DNA of 64,000 bases from Rugalucina vietnamica. Taxonomy: Eukaryota > Mollusca > Bivalvia > Lucinida > Lucinidae. The notes under the pieces were generated by a model. That model worked only from the letters and a program-made list of their open reading frames with translations. It was not told where the DNA came from and did not search any database. Below are positions 61,501-62,906 of the stretch, in pieces. The DNA lies in the NCBI GenBank assembly GCA_964017185.1, contig OZ024880.1, positions 38,778,329 through 38,842,328 of the forward strand, in the 5' to 3' direction. Position numbers and translations under genes: made by a program. The first letter of the stretch is position 1, and every line of letters starts with the position of its first letter.

Positions 61501-61744
61501 GACCTTTTTTTCGTGTCACAGTTCATGTAACTGTTCTTCATTTCCTCATGTACATGACTCATCTATACTCCTAGTAGTAGCATAATTATGCCCCTGTAGT
61601 GTTGTATCTGTATGTAGTGACAATACTAACGTTACTCACCACCAATCTGTCTTGCAGGATAAGCCGGACCCCAAGGAACTCCCAACTCCGACAAGCACCC
61701 CTACGCAGAGTCGCAAAAACAGACGACGCTCAAATCTTTTCAAT
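13525..61744 (+). CDS. AGAP1: AGAP (centaurin-gamma) gene, partial, 12 candidate exons
   Basis: AGAP proteins are Arf GTPase-activating proteins acting on endosomal and Golgi membranes. They have a Ras-like GTP-binding-protein-like domain (GLD), a split PH domain, a zinc-finger ArfGAP domain and C-terminal ankyrin repeats. The exons here encode the pre-GLD motif, the whole GLD and the Ser/Pro/Lys-rich linker. Codon phases join cleanly across all introns (phase 1 upstream, then 0,1,0,1,1,0 and phase 0 afterwards). The translated blocks match the conserved family order: [61 protein letters not shown]. The initiator exon and the PH/ArfGAP/ANK exons are outside the window. Invertebrates usually have one gene for vertebrate AGAP1-3, so the symbol is by orthology only. 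Confidence 0.95.
13755..15366. repeat. 26-bp minisatellite, about 62 units
   Basis: Unit close to AATGGTGAATGCCCCTGAAA then ATCTGT, starting 170 bp after the NSQEWTLSR exon. Variant units (AAAGG, GAGATAG...GCCTTTG, ATTAATGG, ACTCTGTAGATG) recur in the same order several times, so blocks of several units were themselves duplicated. Because 26 is not a multiple of 3, each strand cycles through all frames every 78 bp, and long open frames on the minus strand are artefacts. Confidence 0.97.
15941..16135 (-). mobile_element. Family A MITE, part 1, split by hAT-like element
   Basis: Minus-orientation copy with a duplicated 24-bp left end (GCCACCTCATGAGAAAACCA twice). It runs to TCTGTGCTTGT, then resumes at 21546 with GTGCTTGTACAGCTC. 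Confidence 0.93.
16905..16985. mobile_element. MITE family C fragment
   Basis: TTTTTCATGCTCAACTCAGC and CCTGCTCATAAAT match one arm of the family C elements at 29004-29271 and 50988-51222. Confidence 0.6.
16991..17148. repeat. 158-bp palindromic element
   Basis: GGGGATAAC..TTTCATTTGGGGCGGTATA on the left is mirrored by TATACCGCCCCAAATGAAA..GTTATCCCC on the right. The inner stem is CGGTCGGAAAT/ATTTCCGACCG. Confidence 0.9.
17304..17536 (-). mobile_element. Family A MITE, ATTT duplication, inside hAT
   Basis: ATTT flanks; termini GAGCCTGTGCGTGAG and CTCACGCACAGGCTC are perfectly matched, a subfamily shared with 51926-52160. The hairpin stem is intact. Confidence 0.96.
18813..19010 (-). mobile_element. 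SINE type A, full length with 16-bp target duplication
   Basis: Flanked by CAGGGCCATTTTGTTT at 18797-18812 and 19011-19026. On the minus strand it starts with a tRNA-like head (A box TGGCGTAGTGG, CTCTGAA anticodon-like loop resembling tRNA-Gln, B box GGTACGATCCC). The shared tail and a CAAA-type 3' end follow. The long target duplication indicates LINE-driven insertion. Confidence 0.93.
19255..19425. repeat. Family E foldback fragment
   Basis: GGGGTATACAATG, GGCGGTTCTAACGTGTAC and AAAAATCTCTGGGTAACAT match parts of the elements at 41003-41232 and 47454-47738. Confidence 0.55.
20988..21320 (-). other. Open frame near right end of hAT-like element, unidentified
   Basis: A 110-codon minus-strand frame; an internal Met near 21254 starts [20 protein letters not shown], and a CLKCDKPC cysteine cluster lies further on. 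The composition looks more protein-like than the surrounding shadows. It could be a remnant of transposase N-terminus or a captured exon. I recognise no family, and the C-terminal part is probably beyond the true coding end. Confidence 0.3.
21546..21616 (-). mobile_element. Family A MITE, part 2 of split copy
   Basis: Continues the copy at 15941 from GTGCTTGTACAGCTC to the GGCTC end. Confidence 0.92.
22150..22385 (-). mobile_element. SINE type B
   Basis: Minus strand: GTGGTTGAGCAGTTAAGAGC (A-box region), a long variable segment, GGGTTCGAGCCCC (B box), and AAGCCAAGTTCTGCTTGC. A GTGGTTTTTATCGGGGTTCTCCC body follows and is shared with 31587-31770. The head resembles a long-variable-arm (Leu/Ser) tRNA. 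The B box is good but it is not a functional tRNA. Confidence 0.88.
22498..22585 (+). CDS. AGAP1: AGAP exon: GLD P-loop (G1)
   Basis: The exon encodes [20 protein letters not shown] followed by SYMQEESPE and one base of a Gly codon. GSVQSGKS fits the GxxxxGKS Walker A/P-loop that binds nucleotide phosphates in Ras-like proteins. Vertebrate AGAPs have GNLASGKS here, so this copy keeps the functional Lys-Ser but differs in the variable positions. The acceptor is gttccag. The donor is GTTGGT, weaker than the GTAAGT/GTAAGA donors of neighbouring exons. A family A hairpin MITE starts 33 nt into the downstream intron. Confidence 0.95.
22619..22847 (+). mobile_element. Family A MITE, 33 nt after P-loop exon
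   Basis: GAGCACGATGTGACAAAACC start, GGCTC end, and intact hairpin arms around GTGCAGTTACTACAC. It lies just inside the intron after the weak GTTGGT donor. Confidence 0.92.
22897..23074 (+). mobile_element. Family A MITE, 5'-truncated, tandem duplicate
   Basis: Starts at GGTCTGACACAATCAC. The 3' flank (GGTAGATAGGGAGTTGCT) matches the flank of the preceding copy, so MITE plus flank were duplicated together. Confidence 0.88.
23404..23639 (-). mobile_element. Family A MITE
   Basis: GAGCC start, GAAAACAAAGGCGC stem and CGAAGACCG near the right end. Faces the plus copy at 24587 across the intervening exon. Confidence 0.92.
23913..24218. mobile_element. MITE family B, complete
   Basis: Terminal inverted repeats of about 40 bp: ATGCACCAGTCATTTGTAAC..CCCCCACCTAC and the mirror GTAGGTGGGGG..GTTACAAATGACTGGTGCAT. 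The GC-rich interior has its own dyads (GCCCC.../...GGGGC). Confidence 0.9.
24370..24455 (+). CDS. AGAP1: AGAP exon: [22 protein letters not shown] segment
   Basis: With the preceding G the exon reads [20 protein letters not shown] then DEGGAPEIQ. It ends in phase 0 at a GTAGGA donor. It covers the switch I and G3 region of the Ras fold. Where Ras proteins have DxxGQ, AGAPs have RDEGG, as here, so the canonical catalytic Gln is absent as in the whole family. The acceptor is attccag after a T-rich tract. The exon is flanked by family A MITEs in opposite orientation (23404-23639 minus, 24587-24776 plus). Confidence 0.95.
24587..24776 (+). mobile_element. Family A MITE, 3'-truncated
   Basis: GAGCCTATGCATGAG start; the hairpin loop is collapsed (AAAGGCGCCATTG). 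The right terminus fades out at GGTTTTCTTTTGCAG. Confidence 0.85.
24842..26350 (+). mobile_element. HINE-like element family 1, copy 2 with 166-bp monomers
   Basis: Starts AGCTCACCTGAGCC, then a (CGTC)n tract at 24896-24941. Seven monomers of about 166 bp follow (phase marks TTCTCTGAAACC near 25125, 25291, 25457, 25625, 25789, 25955 and 26121). The end is CTCAGGTGAGC, AGGACCAATGGTCCT and CTAGTTT. Monomers alternate between type A (ACTAGGCC, GGTATGTAGC) and type B (GGGCCC, TGTGGC), so the working unit is a dimer. Confidence 0.82.
26415..26556 (+). CDS. AGAP1: AGAP exon: GLD central strand-helix and G4 region
   Basis: The exon reads [20 protein letters not shown] through [20 protein letters not shown] and TQ, then one base of the next codon. 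FVFSLE and the following helix match the core of the GLD. LVGTQ(D) occupies the G4 position, where Ras proteins have NKxD, the usual AGAP substitution. The acceptor is gtttcag and the donor GTAAGA. A family A MITE begins only 13 nt after the exon end, so the donor is almost abutted by a foldback element. Confidence 0.95.
26570..26804 (-). mobile_element. Family A MITE, 13 nt after GLD exon donor
   Basis: GAGCCTCGCCATGAG to CGCGGCTT. Intact stem around CTTCGCAGTCACTGCGAAG. The 5' splice site at 26557 lies almost at its border. Confidence 0.93.
26809..27041 (+). mobile_element. Family A MITE, head-to-head with previous copy
   Basis: Starts four bases after the previous copy. GAGCCTTAGTTTGAG start, ATGGTGGCTC end. 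Moderately diverged. Confidence 0.88.
27062..27294 (-). mobile_element. Family A MITE
   Basis: CCCCATGAGAAAACC start and GGTTTTCCCACGAG end, with the stem AAAACAAAGGCGCAGATCAG intact. Terminal GAGCC is degraded. Confidence 0.9.
27675..27885 (+). mobile_element. Very degenerate family A-like element
   Basis: CATGAGAAAACTG, GACCAGGTCAGAACC and AAGTTTTCTTATGGCATGG outline the ends; the centre is unrelated. Confidence 0.45.
27888..28122 (+). mobile_element. Family A MITE, ATTT duplication
   Basis: Near-consensus copy: GAGCCGTGACGCGAGAAAAC, TTCGGGATTTCCGACCAGG, perfect stem around CTTCGCAGTTACTGCGAAG, ACGATGCGGCTC end, ATTT on both sides. Confidence 0.97.
28215..28421 (-). mobile_element. Family A MITE, ATTT duplication, broken stem
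   Basis: ATTT flanks. One stem arm is deleted (CAGATCGGCTGTGCAGAAG then GTCTTTG). Confidence 0.93.
28611..28783. mobile_element. MITE family G copy 1
   Basis: Inverted ends of about 35 bp: AATGATGCTACCTGTGCTGT..CCGAGTC and its mirror GACTC..ACAGCACAGGTAGCATCATT. Confidence 0.88.
28938..29338. repeat. Long inverted repeat (arms about 118 bp) around MITE family C
   Basis: TAGGTCACACAGCATGAAAG...GAAACATACATTTCC on the left is mirrored by GGAAATGTATGTTTC...CTTTCATGTTGTGTGACCTA on the right. Family C core 29004-29271 (TATAAAACTT / AAGTTTTATA, GCTCAAC / GTTGAGC) lies at the centre. Unit 2 of the tandem duplication lacks the outer left arm. Confidence 0.88.
29823..30045. mobile_element. MITE family G copy 2
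   Basis: Left CTGTGCTGTCGTCCGAGTC, right ACAGCACAGGTAGCATCATT. The interior is longer than in copy 1, with extra CGACAGCA/GACAGCAG pieces. Confidence 0.82.
30229..30450. mobile_element. MITE family C copy in duplication unit 2
   Basis: TTATAAAACGG..CATGCTTAACTCAGCTGAGC and TTTCAGCTGAGTTGAGCATG ends; internal dyad AACATTTATGAGCAGGA. Confidence 0.85.
31022..31265 (+). repeat. Dispersed repeat, SINE-like tail, copy 1
   Basis: GACCAGCCATCTGATTACTG, GTCTGAGCCTGCCCAGGAAA and a tail with CCCGACATGAC, GATTGGGACGTAAAGCATC and CAAACAAAC. A second copy lies at 45805-46045. Confidence 0.75.
31587..31770 (-). mobile_element. SINE type B, better preserved head
   Basis: Minus strand: GCGGCCCCCGTGGCCGAGTG, TTAAGAGCGCTGATATTTC, long variable part, TGGGTTCGAGCCCCG. 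The body is shared with 22150-22385. The head resembles a class II tRNA, with insertions that rule out a functional tRNA. Confidence 0.88.
32002..32129 (+). mobile_element. Family A MITE, 5'-truncated
   Basis: Right half only: ACTATTCATGTAGCAAAAAC, decayed stem, GGTTTTCTCATGACGCGACTC. Confidence 0.82.
32265..32491 (+). mobile_element. Family A MITE
   Basis: GAGCC start, TTCGGGAATTCCGACCAG, stem with mismatches, CATGACGTGGCTC end. Confidence 0.87.
32495..32700 (+). mobile_element. Family A MITE, diverged, abutting previous copy
   Basis: TTGGGGTTTCCAACCAGGTC to TCATGTCACAGCTC; stem ACAGGTCTGACCTG partly rearranged. Confidence 0.75.
32759..32991 (-). mobile_element. Family A MITE
   Basis: CATGAGAAAACCAACC start, AACAAAGGCGCAGATCGG stem, TGACGCAGCTC end. 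Confidence 0.88.
33376..33582 (+). mobile_element. Family A MITE with one stem arm deleted
   Basis: GAGCCGCCTCATGAG start. After CTTCGCGGTTACCGC the sequence jumps directly to CTATGCAGATTG, removing the second arm. Confidence 0.9.
33665..33898 (-). mobile_element. Family A MITE
   Basis: GAGCCACGTCATGAG start, intact stem, GTTGGGGCTC end. Confidence 0.9.
34315..35100. other. GC-richer unclassified block, probably transposon fragment
   Basis: Starts with (AT)n and CACTTCAGACCCGTTACAAC then GCGCTGGTCGG. Contains CpG-rich segments unlike the surrounding intron. No matching second terminus or coding frame found. Confidence 0.35.
35875..36110 (-). mobile_element. Family A MITE
   Basis: GACGTCATTAGAAAACC start, stem around GTAGTAACTGCGAAG, GTCACGGCTC end. 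Confidence 0.88.
36181..36732. mobile_element. MITE family F with iterated ACGAGTT boxes
   Basis: Ends GCCTGTCACACGCTCACGAG and CTCGTGAGTGTGTGACAGGG are inverted. The interior repeats (T)ACGAGTT and AACTCGT about twenty times on both strands, giving many possible hairpins. Confidence 0.8.
36902..37125 (+). mobile_element. Family A MITE, AGAT duplication
   Basis: AGAT on both sides, the only duplication seen with a G, which supports a 4-bp target duplication rather than an AT-rich coincidence. GAGCTGC start, TGCGGCTC end. Confidence 0.92.
37360..37627. mobile_element. MITE family D copy 2
   Basis: CCAGCTGTTCAAAAC..TTAGCTTAACG left and TTAATTTTGAACAACTGG right. TTGCATTGCAAAGGATTCTC is duplicated internally. 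Confidence 0.85.
37778..39209 (+). mobile_element. HINE-like element family 3 with 147-bp monomers
   Basis: Starts CGCACCTGCTTATAGCAGGG, then (CCGT)n/(TCGT)n at 37820-37860. About six monomers of about 147 bp follow, each with TTTTTACGTCGAAGTTC, GAAACCTTGCATAGTAATTG and ACCTTGACCTATATTTCACG. The end is GCAGGTGCGA, the palindrome CTCCGCGGAG and TTCTTGTTT. Layout is the same as families 1 and 2; sequence is unrelated. Confidence 0.8.
39792..39900. repeat. Two poly(A) runs
   Basis: About 18-base A runs near 39793 and 39882. Simple sequence. Confidence 0.9.
40194..40421 (-). mobile_element. Family A MITE, AAAT duplication
   Basis: AAAT flanks; left stem arm shortened (CACAGGTGCACAGTAACTGC). Confidence 0.93.
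41003..41232 (-). mobile_element. Foldback element family E copy 1
   Basis: Ends ACGAAAACATGTCC and GGACATGTTTTCGT. The centre is a strong dyad, AAAACATAGATTGTGGGTA..TACCCACAATCTATGTTTT, and GGTATACCCCC/GGGGGTATTC arms lie on one side. Confidence 0.85.
41785..42017 (+). mobile_element. Family A MITE
   Basis: GAGCCATGTCATGAG start, perfect stem around CTTCGCAGTGTAACTGCGAAG split by one extra pair, end degraded (CATGACGTTTGAGG). Confidence 0.88.
42163..42864. repeat. Duplicated 155-bp block flanking a three-unit 84-bp tandem
   Basis: AATGTCTGGCTTTCGCTGCC...CTTCCAAGGGATC occurs at 42163-42320 and 42709-42864. Between them an 84-bp unit (AAGAATCATGTGCTTAACAG...GACTACACAGATG) is repeated three times with almost no divergence, starting near 42451. 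Confidence 0.93.
43167..43301 (+). CDS. AGAP1: AGAP exon: GLD C-terminal (RVIDD...[13 protein letters not shown])
   Basis: Starting with AT, which completes GAT for Asp, the exon encodes [40 protein letters not shown] and RVFQD. It ends in phase 1 before [32 protein letters not shown] is nearly identical to human AGAPs. ETCATYG takes the place of the Ras G5 SAK motif. The acceptor tatttttcag is strong. A family A MITE with AAAT duplications starts 22 nt after the exon end. The upstream intron spans 16.6 kb. Confidence 0.96.
43324..43558 (+). mobile_element. Family A MITE, AAAT duplication, 22 nt after GLD exon
   Basis: AAAT flanks, TTCGGGGTTTCCAACCAGG, intact stem, ACGATGCGGCTC end. Confidence 0.95.
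43913..44020. repeat. Palindromic element
   Basis: CATTCATTAACATTCGCGAA..GTCCCGAGGGG mirrored by CCCCTTGGGAC..CATTCATTAACATT complement. Foldback of about 108 bp. Confidence 0.8.
44161..44394 (-). mobile_element. Family A MITE
   Basis: GAGTCACATCATGC start, intact stem, CGAAGACCGG and TCGCGGCTC end. Confidence 0.93.
44703..44766 (+). mobile_element. Family A MITE, 3' fragment next to a splice acceptor
   Basis: CTGATCTGTACCTTTG, GCATAGGCAAAAATCTGG, CATGACGCGGCTC. Only 10 bases separate it from the linker exon at 44777. Confidence 0.88.
44777..44982 (+). CDS. AGAP1: AGAP exon: end of GLD and Ser/Pro-rich linker
   Basis: Two bases complete GCT (Ala). The exon then reads [32 protein letters not shown], a Gly/Ser/Thr run and NTQNSIAQ, ending in phase 0 at a GTAGTT donor. 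The first residues replace the VFQD-xAQKIVxxR helix end of other AGAPs, and PSTPNHS resembles the human PNSPSHS segment. The rest is low-complexity linker and should be disordered. The acceptor ctatatttcag lies only 10 nt after the end of a truncated family A MITE, so branch-point sequence is probably MITE-derived. Confidence 0.9.
45203..45336 (+). mobile_element. Family A MITE with internal deletion
   Basis: GTCTTCGGGGTGTCCGAGTA fuses the left end directly to the GTGAAATC segment. The stem GATCAGCTGTGCAGTTACTG is intact. Confidence 0.9.
45456..45563 (+). CDS. AGAP1: AGAP linker exon, Lys/Glu-rich, phase 0-0
   Basis: The 108-nt exon starts in phase 0 after ttatcag and reads [20 protein letters not shown] then [16 protein letters not shown] up to GTAGGT. 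The block is highly charged and likely a disordered or short helical spacer. It is symmetric (0-0), so it can be skipped without a frame change. The codons differ for repeated Lys/Glu, so this is not a microsatellite read-through. I find no named motif. Confidence 0.85.
45805..46045 (+). repeat. Dispersed repeat, SINE-like tail, copy 2
   Basis: GACCATCTGATTACTGGTTA, GTCTGAGCCTTCCCAGGAAA, and CCGACATGATC..GACATAAAGCATC. Homologous to 31022-31265. Confidence 0.75.
46571..46805 (+). mobile_element. Family A MITE, ATAT duplication
   Basis: ATAT flanks, GAGCGACGTCAC start, CACGACGCGGCTC end, perfect stem around GTGCAGTTACTGCAC. Confidence 0.96.
47010..47218 (-). mobile_element. Family A MITE upstream of linker exon
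   Basis: GAGCCACATGAGAAAAGC start, diverged stem, TCATGTCACTGCTC end. Confidence 0.87.
47276..47374 (+). CDS. AGAP1: AGAP linker exon, alternative-array member 1
   Basis: The 99-nt phase 0-0 exon begins after tttgtag and ends at GTAAGT. It reads [20 protein letters not shown] then [13 protein letters not shown]. The tail (TP, RK, basic run, KSNxF) parallels the exons at 53300 and 61658 and the human linker segment with TPxPxRK and KRRSN. This suggests homologous alternative exons. A family A MITE ends 57 nt upstream. The Ser residues after basic runs are plausible basophilic-kinase sites (inference). Confidence 0.82.
47454..47738 (+). mobile_element. Foldback element family E copy 2
   Basis: TATACCCCCTTATACCCCAC..GGGGTATGCAGGGGATAC, the dyad AAACATAGATTGTGG..CCACAATCAATGTTT, and CGGTTCTAAC motifs. 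Right end GCAAGTTTTCGTTG. Confidence 0.8.
48495..48738 (-). mobile_element. Family A MITE
   Basis: GAGTACCGCTCATAAG start, stem around GTGTGCAGTAACTGCACAG, poly(T) before the AAGGCTC end. Confidence 0.88.
49419..49644 (-). mobile_element. Family A MITE, ATAT duplication
   Basis: ATAT flanks; matched ends GAGCCGCGCCGTGAG / CGCGTCGCGGCTC; stem loop shortened (CTTCCCAGTAACGATCAG). Confidence 0.95.
50325..50440 (+). mobile_element. SINE type A tail
   Basis: CCCAGGAAGGGATGGCTCC, CCAACATGATTGAAAAA, TTGACTATGATGTTAAACTT, then a C-rich run at 50440-50472. Confidence 0.7.
50519..50713 (+). CDS. Candidate AGAP cassette exon or alternative first exon
   Basis: A 195-nt open stretch follows a T-rich tttgcaag acceptor in phase 0 and ends in phase 0 at GTGTGC. 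It encodes 65 residues: [20 protein letters not shown], then [40 protein letters not shown] and GIEMK. Its symmetric phase matches the surrounding exons. The same frame is open back to an ATG at 50507, with a stop at 50491, so it could instead be an alternative first exon giving an isoform without the GTPase-like domain. I do not recognise the sequence in other AGAPs. The basic, aromatic first half differs from the other linker exons. Confidence 0.5.
50988..51222. mobile_element. MITE family C copy
   Basis: GGCTGTAAAACTT..AAGCTCAACTCAACTGAGC and GAGCATGAAAAGTTTTATAA ends. Inner dyad AATGTTAAAATGCC/GGCATTTTAACATT. Confidence 0.85.
51338..51364. repeat. Poly(A) tract, about 26 bases
   Basis: Uninterrupted A run. 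No adjacent retroelement body recognised. Confidence 0.97.
51651..52334. mobile_element. MITE family B copy interrupted by family A
   Basis: ATGCACCAGTCATTTACATC..CCCCAGGGCCGGGG on the left and CCCCGGCCCCAGGGG..ACGACTAGTGCATTA on the right. The element at 51926-52160 sits inside. Confidence 0.82.
51926..52160 (+). mobile_element. Family A MITE, AAAT duplication, nested in family B
   Basis: AAAT flanks; matched ends GAGCCTGTGCGTGAG / CTCATGCACAGGCTC. Confidence 0.96.
52459..52615 (-). mobile_element. Family A MITE with deleted left arm
   Basis: GAGCTGCTGCACAAGGAAACC runs straight into AACTGCACAGCTGATCAGC. CATCACGGCTC end. Confidence 0.87.
52890..53075 (-). mobile_element. SINE type A, degenerate
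   Basis: Minus strand: GGTGGCCTCATGGTAGAGAT, GGGTTCTTGAGCAAGGCAC, TTAATACCCAGGAAGTGGTGG, GTTGACTGGGATGTCAAAC. Confidence 0.65.
53300..53392 (+). CDS. AGAP1: AGAP linker exon, alternative-array member 2
   Basis: The 93-nt phase 0-0 exon has acceptor ctctaacag and donor GTAAGT. It reads [20 protein letters not shown] then [11 protein letters not shown]. The C-terminal half aligns with array members at 47276 and 61658 (TTP, NRKN, KSNF). The GTAAGTG donor context is shared with 47276. A MITE in minus orientation starts about 200 nt downstream. Confidence 0.85.
53594..53828 (-). mobile_element. Family A MITE, AAAT duplication
   Basis: AAAT flanks, GAGCCGCGCCATGAG start, nearly perfect stem, CCTCACAGCTC end. 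Confidence 0.95.
54113..55456 (+). mobile_element. HINE-like element family 2 with 155-bp monomers
   Basis: Starts ATGTCTCCCCCCAACAGGG..CGGGAGACAT hairpin, then (CGTC)n/(TGTC)n at 54148-54198. About eight monomers of about 155 bp follow, each with TATAACTTGAAAACC, TTTCAATGAAACTTGGTACA and GTTATTTCCCTTTGATTATT. The end is GGGGGGAGACAT, the hairpin GTTTTCACATAGAAAAC and TTCTAGTT. No coding capacity. Confidence 0.82.
56126..57105. mobile_element. Candidate 1-kb inverted-repeat transposon
   Basis: AAAAGTTTAGTCAGT near 56126 and ACTGACTAAACTTTT near 57090 are inverted. The interior has repeated TTTGCGC/GCGCATTTGAT motifs. No flanking duplication established. Confidence 0.5.
57255..57362. repeat. 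Imperfect tandem duplication, about 60 bp
   Basis: AATTGGTTGTAACTAAATAG and AATCGGTTGTAACTAAATAG followed by TC(T/A)CTAAAAAGC. Confidence 0.85.
58112..58271. mobile_element. Element with family A ends but foreign interior
   Basis: GAGCCTGGTCATTAGAAAGCC and GGTTTTCTGATAATGGGGCTC terminate about 160 bp whose interior (a CTTTCCAAAGCAG/CTTTGGAAAG dyad) is not family A. Confidence 0.6.
58291..58484 (-). mobile_element. Family A MITE with deleted left arm
   Basis: GAGCCATGGCATGAG start, CTGCAGTAACCTGCACAGC, TCATGCAGCGGCTC end. Ends 87 nt upstream of the exon at 58572. Confidence 0.88.
58572..58673 (+). CDS. AGAP1: AGAP linker exon, alternative-array member 3
   Basis: The 102-nt phase 0-0 exon lies between acceptor cctttgtag and donor GTAAGT. 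It reads [20 protein letters not shown] then [14 protein letters not shown]. It begins with DK like the exon at 61658 and ends with a TP..GR..R.RSxS pattern. RVRSHSVA contains an RxxSxx arrangement typical of basophilic kinase or 14-3-3 sites (inference). It is the most GC-rich block in an AT-rich intron, consistent with coding selection. Confidence 0.85.
58868..59000 (-). repeat. 101-bp tandem duplication of MITE left end plus flank
   Basis: GATCACCACCTTTGTTGTTG...GAGCCGCCCCATGGG...CTTCGCGGTAA occurs twice in direct succession before the full MITE at 59001. Confidence 0.92.
59001..59234 (-). mobile_element. Family A MITE
   Basis: GAGCCGCCCCATGGG start, perfect stem around CTTCGCGGTAACCGCGAAG, CACAAGGTGGCTC end. 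Confidence 0.95.
59379..59613 (-). mobile_element. Family A MITE, ATAT duplication
   Basis: ATAT flanks, GGGCCACTGTATAAG start, AACGTCCCGGCTC end. Confidence 0.95.
59620..61020. other. AT-rich intron with no recognisable feature
   Basis: Contains short AT dyads (TATATATTATATAAATAATA region near 60045) only. Confidence 0.7.
61023..61104. repeat. Short tandem repeat, four units of about 20 bp
   Basis: CTGATTAGAAAGTGGACCTT and variants (AATCC, ATCTT, ACACT endings). Confidence 0.9.
61215..61290 (+). mobile_element. Family A MITE fragment
   Basis: CAGAAGATGGTTAGAGGC and CTGATCAGCTGTGAGTTGC only. Confidence 0.55.
61299..61524 (-). mobile_element. Family A MITE
   Basis: GAGCCGTGTCATGAG start, stem around CTTCGCAGTAACTGTGAAG, degraded end CGTGTCACAGTTC. 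Confidence 0.92.
61658..61744 (+). CDS. AGAP1: AGAP linker exon, alternative-array member 4 (canonical-like)
   Basis: The 87-nt phase 0-0 exon has acceptor tcttgcag and donor GTAAGA. It encodes [20 protein letters not shown] then NRRRSNLFN. This is closest to the vertebrate AGAP1 linker (TPTPxRKQSKRRSNxFT), which leads into the SRKG segment before the PH domain, so it is probably the ancestral version. The next exon (SRKG..., PH) was not found before 64000. Confidence 0.9.
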
Positions 61745-62059
61745 GTAAGATTTCTACACAGAAATTCCTCGTACCTTCATTGAAATTAAATGTACTCCCG
61801 TTCCTCGCTAATAGTAACCAGATTGGGTGTTGTTTGTTTCTACACGTTAATTTAGACGTAATTCATTTTCCTCAGTTAATATGCTTTGTTCTTAATGCGC
61901 TTTTCGATATTGTGGTGTGGGTGTTGTTCATTTTCCTTGCATGTTAATGATGGGATATGTCACCAAATGCAGATAATAATGTGGGATTTCTAAATTTTAA
62001 ACTGTTAGCTTCACCATAAGTCTCATTCTTTTACTATCAATGATATTGATTCCTTATTA

Positions 62060-62215
62060 AAGGACCTCGGTTAAAGTCCCTCTGTGGTGCCTTGTTGTGT
62101 CTTTAACTTACCATAGCTCTGGATAATACCTAGGAAGCAGTTGCTCTGTCCGGACATTACTGAAAAATTGTTGACTGGGGCATTAAACCACAGTCAAATT
62201 AACCAAACAGACTCC
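62060..62215 (+). mobile_element. SINE type A tail
   Basis: CCTAGGAAGCAGTTGCTC, CGGACATTACTGAAAAATTG, GACTGGGGCATTAAACCAC. Confidence 0.75.
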
Positions 62216-62744
62216 TGAAATTAATAGTTAGTAGCTAGGCCTGGATCATCTCGGAAAATTGTGATAGAAATTGCGCAGATATGCGACCATTAATTTTTCT
62301 AATAAAGGGGAATCACTCCAAACATTTTTTTCCGATGAATGAATGAAATGAATCAGAAATGGTTGATCGCATAAGATACTTACTATGTGGACTCCAGCAG
62401 CGAGGTCCCCCTCTTCAAAAAAGATTACAACCCAGAAGTAAAAGATTACAAACAAATATTGTACTAAACATAAGAGATCAAACTGATGTAAAGATGGTAA
62501 GTAAAAAAAATGTGTGATTCTGTCCACAGATGGTTGAAAGCCTGGTTTGTTTTGCAAAATTTTTGTTTGCTTTCTTCTGTAGTTTCCCTCCTCATTGTCT
62601 GATCACATTTGAAAATGAGGCTATATGATAGCAATTGTATAAGCTTTCTATCGTGCAGAACCTTGACAAATTTGCCGCATTTCTTAGTTTATCTGTTGAG
62701 ATATGAAACCTCCTGTACTGCCAGTCAGTACATAGAGTTGTTGT

Positions 62745-62906
62745 AAGAAGCCTCCATGGTGCAGTGGTTATGTCACTCGCCTTGTAAACCAGGGGTCGCA
62801 GGTTCGATCCCGGGCTTCTCCAGTCCGTCGGATGGGACTATAAACCGAGGTCCCGTCTCCATATGACCTCAGCTGTTGGTGGGATGTTTAACCCGAAACA
62901 ACCAAC
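62745..62906 (+). mobile_element. SINE type C, tRNA-Thr-like head, 14-bp duplication
   Basis: Flanked by CATAGAGTTGTTGT at 62731-62744 and 62907-62920. The head folds with a 7-bp AGAAGCC/GGCTTCT acceptor stem, A box TGGTGCAGTGG, loop CTTGTAAACC with a TGT anticodon-like triplet, and B box GGTTCGATCCC. The tail GGGACTATAAACCGAGGTCC folds with GGGACCTC-type arms. The duplication and tail mark it as a retroposed SINE, not a host tRNA gene. Confidence 0.92.

Noticed and set aside
16156..61530. Recurrent peptide [20 protein letters not shown] in many short frames
   Set aside because: It is the translated stem of family A MITEs in minus orientation. It appears with disrupted frames at every copy, so it is not a gene family, though it may contaminate gene predictions.
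62745..62820. Possible tRNA-Thr gene
   Set aside because: It has a good acceptor stem and A and B boxes, but sits inside a SINE with target duplications and a SINE tail.
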